5,414 nucleotides of DNA from Clostridiales bacterium. Its GTDB lineage: Bacteria; Bacillota; Clostridia; Christensenellales; Aristaeellaceae. The DNA is taken from positions 1 through 5,414 of the forward strand of contig JAAZBR010000109.1 in NCBI GenBank assembly GCA_012513735.1, in the 5' to 3' direction. The number at the start of each line of letters is the position of its first letter. Positions within the stretch are counted from its first letter, which is position 1. Under the pieces are notes generated by a model, which saw only the letters and a program-made list of their open reading frames with translations, made no database searches and was not told where the DNA came from. Both the position numbers and the translations under genes were made by a program. Of this stretch, positions 1 through 2,932 are shown one piece after another.

Positions 1-2
1 CC

Positions 3-410
3 CGGGTGGTGGATCTGACTGCTGTGACGGACGGCATTGGCAAAGAGGATTTGCAGGGGCTGGACATCCGCTCCGGAGAATTTGTGCTGCTGAAAACGCG
101 CAACTCCGCCGGCGACCGCAGCAGCCCCCACTTCATCTACTTGAAGGAGGATGGCGCCCGGTACCTGGCCTCCCTGGGCCTGCCCGGCGTGGGCATCGAT
201 GCCCTGGGCATCGAGCGGGATCAGCCCGGCCACCCCACCCACCTGATCCTGATGAACAGCGGCGCCCTGATTGTGGAAGGGTTGGCGTTGCACGATGTGT
301 CCCCCGGCCGCTACCTGATGATAGCGCTGCCGCTGAAGATCCGCGATGCCGACGGCGCGCCTGCCCGCGTGGTGCTGATCGAAGGTGATCTGGCCAGTCT
401 GATGGGTTGA
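3..410 (+). CDS. Cyclase-family (KynB-like) metal-dependent hydrolase, C-terminal part
   Basis: This is the C-terminal portion of a cyclase-family protein (the kynurenine formamidase/KynB-like fold). The reading frame is open to the left edge, so the true start lies outside the window; the GTG codons at 6 and 9 are internal. Visible family features are GIDALGIERDQPGHPTH, then a Glu exactly 12 residues after the last His of that stretch (His codon at 240-242, Glu codon at 276-278). This matches the His/Glu spacing of KynB active sites. The segment LHDVSPGRYLMIALPLKI follows, which is typical of the family C-terminus. The N-terminal HxGTHxDxPxH metal-binding motif must lie upstream. Family members hydrolyse amide or ester bonds with a bound metal such as Zn or Mn, usually in the cytoplasm. 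The substrate cannot be told; no tryptophan-catabolism gene is visible, so kynurenine formamidase activity is not assumed. The gene ends 119 bp before mscL, which has its own promoter. Confidence 0.8.
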   Translation, partial: RVVDLTAVTDGIGKEDLQGLDIRSGEFVLLKTRNSAGDRSSPHFIYLKEDGARYLASLGLPGVGIDALGIERDQPGHPTHLILMNSGALIVEGLALHDVSPGRYLMIALPLKIRDADGAPARVVLIEGDLASLMG

Positions 411-438
411 GCACCCGAAATCTGCAAAGACGGGCTCA

Positions 439-459
439 AAGCGGCCGAAAAGGCTGCTT
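439..459 (+). terminator. Possible terminator hairpin after the cyclase-family gene
   Basis: An 8-bp stem pairs AAGCGGCC (439-446) with GGCTGCTT (452-459) around a GAAAA loop and includes one G-U pair, which favours plus-strand RNA. It lies 28 bp after the stop of the upstream gene. No clean T-tract follows at once; the next bases are GAAAGGGTATTTT, so termination may be weak. The right arm overlaps the first two bases of the proposed mscL -35 box. Confidence 0.35.
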
Positions 460-486
460 GAAAGGGTATTTTGGTTCTGTTACAGT
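458..486 (+). promoter_or_regulatory. Probable sigma-70-type promoter of mscL
   Basis: TTGAAA (458-463) and TACAGT (481-486) are separated by exactly 17 bp. The -10 box is preceded by TG at 478-479 with one base between, forming an extended -10 element. The predicted start of transcription would lie around 492-494, leaving a leader of about 35 nt before the mscL ATG at 530. The local sequence is more AT-rich than the surrounding genes. This is a prediction from consensus only. Confidence 0.55.
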
Positions 487-529
487 AGTCAAGGCGCTTC
501 CGGAGTTTATTCTAAGGAGAATGTTTTAA

Positions 530-994
530 ATGAAAAAGTTTATCGAGGAGTTCAAGGCCTTCGCCCTCAAGGGCAATGTCATGGACATGGCGGTCGGCGT
601 CATCATCGGTGCCGCCTTCGGCAAGATCGTGACCAGCCTGGTCAACGACATCTTCATGCCCATTCTGAGCCTGGTGACGGGCGGCATGAACGTGTCCGGC
701 CTGTTTGTGCAACTGGGTAAGAGCGATGTGGCCTACGCCAGCGTGGATGCCGCCAAGGAAGCCGGTGTGGCCACCCTTAACTACGGCATGTTCATCCAGA
801 CGGTGATCGATTTCGTGCTCATGGCGCTGTGCATCTTCCTGTTTGTGAAGGCCATCGGCAAGCTGCGCAGGAAGCAGGAGGCCGCCCCCGCGCCGGATCC
901 CCGCCTGTGCCCCTTCTGCAGACAGCCTGTGGCCGACGAAGCCACCCGCTGCCCCCACTGCACCAGCGAGCTGCCTGCGCAAAAGTTGGCTTAG
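530..994 (+). CDS. mscL: Large-conductance mechanosensitive channel MscL with C-terminal zinc ribbon
   Basis: MscL is a homopentameric inner-membrane channel that opens under membrane tension and releases solutes during hypo-osmotic shock. The 154-residue protein starts MKKFIEEFKAFALKGNVMDM, the family's N-terminal amphipathic helix and start of TM1. TM1 covers about residues 15-48 and includes the pore-lining run AVGVIIGAAFGKIV. A periplasmic loop follows at about 50-84, and TM2 (YGMFIQTVIDFVLMALCIFLFV) begins near residue 85. The basic KLRRKQE cluster and an Ala/Pro linker then lead to a zinc ribbon, CPFC-X10-CPHC (Cys127, 130, 141, 144). MscL proteins without such a tail, as in E. coli, are about 136 residues, so the ribbon is an extension, of a kind seen in some Clostridia. 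The start is set by AAGGAG at 514-519. The gene has its own promoter at 458-486, and no ORF overlaps it in operon fashion. Confidence 0.97.
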   Translation: MKKFIEEFKAFALKGNVMDMAVGVIIGAAFGKIVTSLVNDIFMPILSLVTGGMNVSGLFVQLGKSDVAYASVDAAKEAGVATLNYGMFIQTVIDFVLMALCIFLFVKAIGKLRRKQEAAPAPDPRLCPFCRQPVADEATRCPHCTSELPAQKLA

Positions 995-1012
995 AATACT
1001 GATACTCCTTTC

Positions 1013-1152
1013 AAACGGTAACGCATCGTCGCACTGGTGTTTTTGCCTCCCTGCTGTGTCGGCTGTTCGGTCGGCGTAGTTCTACTGCGCCTTCCTCATC
1101 TGCTCCTTGCAACGGAGCAAAACCCCACACCGCTTTGGATGCGTTGCCGTTT
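1013..1152 (+). ncRNA. Candidate structured RNA (rod-like fold) between mscL and the HAD gene
   Basis: This intergenic stretch folds into a long rod. The closing helix pairs 1013-1027 with 1138-1152: 15 consecutive pairs with a single G-U (T1019 with G1146). After an internal loop (1028-1035/1132-1137), GGTGT (1036-1040) pairs with ACACC (1127-1131). TTTTGC (1041-1046) then pairs with GCAAAA (1117-1122), leaving CCCC bulged. Shorter pairs continue at 1048-1050/1114-1116 and 1052-1054/1109-1111. A large bubble follows, and an apical hairpin closes at 1073-1091: 8 bp, TCT loop, one T-G pair. The T-G pairs hold only in plus-strand RNA. An alternative hairpin TGCTCC/GGAGCA (1101-1119) competes with the middle helix. 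I recognise no riboswitch, T-box, SRP or tmRNA signature. It could be a stand-alone small RNA (a 6S-like rod is one weak possibility), an mscL 3' UTR element, or a leader of the HAD gene. No clear promoter is visible just upstream. Confidence 0.4.
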
Positions 1153-1181
1153 TACATGAGTATAAGGATCGCTGTTATGGA

Positions 1182-1220
1182 AGCTGCGGCGGGGCATGCT
1201 CTGCTGCGGCTGTTTCTTTG
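1182..1220 (+). terminator. Strong hairpin with T-rich tail, terminator or attenuator candidate
   Basis: A 13-bp stem pairs 1182-1194 with 1199-1211 around a CATG loop, without a mismatch but with four G-U pairs, so it would form only in plus-strand RNA. It is followed by GTTTCTTTG (1212-1220). It lies about 30 nt after the end of the rod-like RNA candidate and 12 nt before the Shine-Dalgarno sequence of the HAD gene. It could end a small RNA or mscL read-through transcript, or act as an attenuator of the HAD gene. The T-tract is interrupted by C, so efficiency is uncertain. Confidence 0.4.
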
Positions 1221-1231
1221 AACATTTTTCG

Positions 1232-1239
1232 GGAGGAGG
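1232..1239 (+). promoter_or_regulatory. Ribosome-binding site deciding the HAD gene start
   Basis: GGAGGAGG ends 5 nt before the ATG at 1245. The frame is open back to 1107, but that upstream part lies inside the hairpins, has no ribosome-binding site and no in-frame ATG, and reads as a Cys-rich, low-quality sequence. The site at 1232-1239 therefore fixes the start at 1245. Confidence 0.8.
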
Positions 1240-1244
1240 AACAG

Positions 1245-1886
1245 ATGGCACATTCATTGCCGTATCAGCATTGGTTTTGGGATTTTGACGGCACCCTGTA
1301 CAACAGCTACCCTGCGATAGCGGGCTTCTTTTTGCAGGCGCTACGCTTGCTGGGCAGGGAGGCGGAGCCTGATCATATTACGCGCCTGATGAAGGATCGC
1401 CTGGGCACTGCTGTTCGCCATTTCGCCGGCGAAGCCGGAGAAGACCGGCTGCTGCAAACCTTCCGGGATCTGGAGGCGGAAGCGGGTCTTCAGGACATCC
1501 ACCCCTATGCCGGGGCAGAGGAGGCGCTGCGCACCATCGCTGCCCGGGGCGGCACCCACTACCTGTACACCCATCGGGATCGTTCGGCCGTGGACGCCCT
1601 CAGGCGGGATGGGCTGTGGCCGCTGTTTGCCGATGCCGTCACCGGGGAGGACGGTTTCCCCTCCAAGCCGGCCCCCGAGGCGCTGCTTCACCTGATGAAC
1701 AAGCATGGCCTGTCCGCTGCAGATTGCGTGATGGTGGGTGACCGGCCCATTGACCTGGATAGCGGGCGCAATGCCGGCATGGCCGGTCTGCTGTTTGACC
1801 CGGAGGGTTATTTCCCACAGACTGCCTGTGCCGCCCGCTTTCAAAGCTTTCCGCAAATGCTGACCTGGTTGCAGACGGCTCAGTGA
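1245..1886 (+). CDS. HAD-superfamily (subfamily IA) phosphatase
   Basis: This is a 213-residue haloacid dehalogenase-type hydrolase, probably a cytoplasmic Mg-dependent phosphatase acting through an aspartyl-phosphate. Motif I is WDFDGTLYNS, with nucleophile Asp13 and acid/base Asp15. A helical C1 cap occupies roughly residues 20-90. Motif II is in YLYTHRD (Thr109). Motif III is Lys141 in FPSKPAPEAL. Motif IV is MVGDRPIDLDSG, with Asp166 and Asp170. The family's catalytic set is complete and the length is normal for phosphoglycolate phosphatase-like or PpaX-like members. The substrate cannot be assigned from the sequence. The gene lies 250 bp after mscL, beyond two strong RNA-structure candidates that may control it. 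It is separated from the SDR gene by 116 bp containing another promoter, so it is probably not part of the lipid-type locus downstream. Confidence 0.9.
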   Translation: MAHSLPYQHWFWDFDGTLYNSYPAIAGFFLQALRLLGREAEPDHITRLMKDRLGTAVRHFAGEAGEDRLLQTFRDLEAEAGLQDIHPYAGAEEALRTIAARGGTHYLYTHRDRSAVDALRRDGLWPLFADAVTGEDGFPSKPAPEALLHLMNKHGLSAADCVMVGDRPIDLDSGRNAGMAGLLFDPEGYFPQTACAARFQSFPQMLTWLQTAQ

Positions 1887-1946
1887 ATGCCCAACCACAA
1901 GAACACATGTGCTTTGCGGACTTATTTGAACCGGACATGGGATGGA

Positions 1947-1975
1947 TTGATTTATTGAACATTATCGGATAAAAT
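1947..1975 (+). promoter_or_regulatory. Probable sigma-70-type promoter of the SDR/ligase locus
   Basis: TTGATT (1947-1952) and TAAAAT (1970-1975) are separated by 17 bp in an AT-rich island within GC-rich DNA. Transcription would begin around 1981-1983, about 20 nt upstream of the SDR ATG at 2003, with AAGGAGG at 1991-1997. No comparable promoter was found just before the large downstream gene, so this one may serve both. Confidence 0.55.
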
Positions 1976-1979
1976 GTTC
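1957..1979. promoter_or_regulatory. Inverted repeat overlapping the -10 box, operator candidate
   Basis: GAACATT (1957-1963) and its exact reverse complement AATGTTC (1973-1979) are separated by 9 bp and span the spacer and -10 box of the proposed promoter. Such placement suits a dimeric repressor. It is not a standard LexA box, which has GAAC and GTTC only 4 bp apart. The regulator is unknown and none is encoded in the window. Confidence 0.35.
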
Positions 1980-2002
1980 TGTATTCTGGGAAGGAGGCGC
2001 GT

Positions 2003-2809
2003 ATGCCGATTGCCTGGGTCACCGGTGCATCCAGCGGGCTGGGGAAGCACATCTTTGAAGCCTTACAGCAGGATGGTTGGCAGGTGGTGGGCGGCGCCCG
2101 TTCTTTTCAGGAGAGGCAGGGGGGCGCTGCGCTCTGCCTGCCTCTGGATGTTACCCGGGAGGACAGCGCCCAGCGCTTTGTGCAGCAGGCCATGGCGGCT
2201 TTCGGTCCGCCTGATGCCCTTGTCAACGCGGCGGGCGTGCTGATTACCGGTGCCTGCGAGGATTACAGCGATGGCGAGCTAAAGCAGGTGCTGTCAGTCA
2301 ACTTTCTGGGTATGGCGCGTATGGTGCGCCTGACCCTGCCGCTGATGCGTGCCAAAGGGCAGGGCCGCATCGTCAATCTGTCCAGCATCAACGGCCTGCT
2401 GGCCACGCCCTTTCAGGGGGCGTATACGGCCAGCAAGCATGCCATGGAGGGGTACAGCGAGGCCCTGTCTATGGAGGTGGCTCCCCACGGCATTCAGGTG
2501 ATGATTGTGGAGCCGGGGGATCACCGGGGAGGGCAGGACAAGTACCGCGCCCACGCGGCCGAGGCCGGTGCTGACTATGCCAAGGACTGTGCCCATGCCC
2601 GGGCGGCCATCGCCCGGGATGAGGCCCGGGGCTCCGACCCGGCATTGCTGGGCAAAAAGGTAGCCCGTGCCATGAAAAAGCGGCACATGCCCCTGCGGCT
2701 TCAGGTGGTCAAGCTTAGCGAGCGCATGGCGGTATTGCTGCACGATCTGCTGCCCGGACGGCTGTTTACCCGTTTTCTGTCGGCCTACTATGGTGTTGGC
2801 AGGCGCTGA
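2003..2809 (+). CDS. Short-chain dehydrogenase/reductase, possible 3-keto long-chain-base reductase
   Basis: This 268-residue classical SDR is complete. The Rossmann cofactor motif is TGASSGLG (residues 7-14). Arg33 at the end of strand 2 (GGARS) suggests NADP(H). NAAG is at 75-78. The catalytic residues are Asn100 (VNFLG), Ser128 (NLSS), Tyr141 and Lys145 (YTASK), with the normal 13-residue Ser-to-Tyr spacing. A VEPGD segment (about 169-173) begins the substrate loop, and the C-terminal region from about residue 210 is basic and hydrophobic. The start has AAGGAGG at 1991-1997. The next gene downstream is a fatty-acid ligase/ACP/alpha-oxoamine synthase fusion. From that context I infer that this enzyme reduces the 2-amino-3-ketone product, as KDSR and CerR do in sphingolipid synthesis. 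The sequence alone only proves an SDR; beta-ketoacyl or other ketone reduction remains possible. Confidence 0.93.
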   Translation: MPIAWVTGASSGLGKHIFEALQQDGWQVVGGARSFQERQGGAALCLPLDVTREDSAQRFVQQAMAAFGPPDALVNAAGVLITGACEDYSDGELKQVLSVNFLGMARMVRLTLPLMRAKGQGRIVNLSSINGLLATPFQGAYTASKHAMEGYSEALSMEVAPHGIQVMIVEPGDHRGGQDKYRAHAAEAGADYAKDCAHARAAIARDEARGSDPALLGKKVARAMKKRHMPLRLQVVKLSERMAVLLHDLLPGRLFTRFLSAYYGVGRR

Positions 2810-2812
2810 TGC

Positions 2813-2838
2813 AGGCGCTCCTTAGCGCCTCTTTGTGT
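2813..2838 (+). terminator. Terminator-like hairpin between the SDR and ligase genes
   Basis: AGGCGCT (2813-2819) pairs perfectly with AGCGCCT (2824-2830) around a CCTT loop, 3 nt after the SDR stop codon. The tail is CTTTGTGT, only weakly T-rich. A second copy of AGGCGCT at 2801-2807, overlapping the stop codon, could pair with the same right arm. With no clear promoter in 2839-2919, partial read-through into the next gene is likely. Confidence 0.45.
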
Positions 2839-2919
2839 GCTGTTGCCCATCCGTCTGTCCCTCTTGTTGCGTCGTCTATGTCGCTCCATGACCAGAAGTG
2901 CTTGGTCCCCGGAGCTTTG

Positions 2920-2926
2920 AAGGAGG
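2920..2926 (+). promoter_or_regulatory. Ribosome-binding site deciding a TTG start
   Basis: AAGGAGG ends 6 nt before TTG at 2933. An in-frame TGA at 2918-2920 closes the frame immediately upstream, so TTG 2933 is the only normal start codon near this site. The next in-frame ATG is 18 codons further in and has no comparable site. Confidence 0.85.
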
Positions 2927-2932
2927 ATCCCT

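Noticed and set aside
512..982. Minus-strand frame opposite mscL
   Set aside because: It is a shadow of mscL, which is unmistakable on the plus strand.
1161..1166. TATAAG as a -10 box for the HAD gene
   Set aside because: No acceptable -35 box lies 16-18 bp upstream, and the nearest TTGGAT is 20 bp away and inside the closing helix of the RNA candidate.
1107..1244. N-terminal extension of the HAD protein from an upstream TTG
   Set aside because: It has no ribosome-binding site and a Cys-rich unrelated sequence, and it overlaps strong RNA hairpins. GGAGGAGG lies correctly before ATG 1245, which puts motif I at the usual position near the N-terminus.
995..1244. Known riboswitch or T-box leader
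   Set aside because: I looked for T-box AGGGTGG-type, TPP, cobalamin and similar core motifs and found none, so no known class is claimed.
1218..1963. TTGAACATT shared by the regions before the HAD gene (1218-1226) and the SDR gene (1955-1963), as a common regulatory half-site
   Set aside because: A shared 9-mer is expected many times by chance in a window this size, and only the second copy forms an inverted repeat over a promoter.
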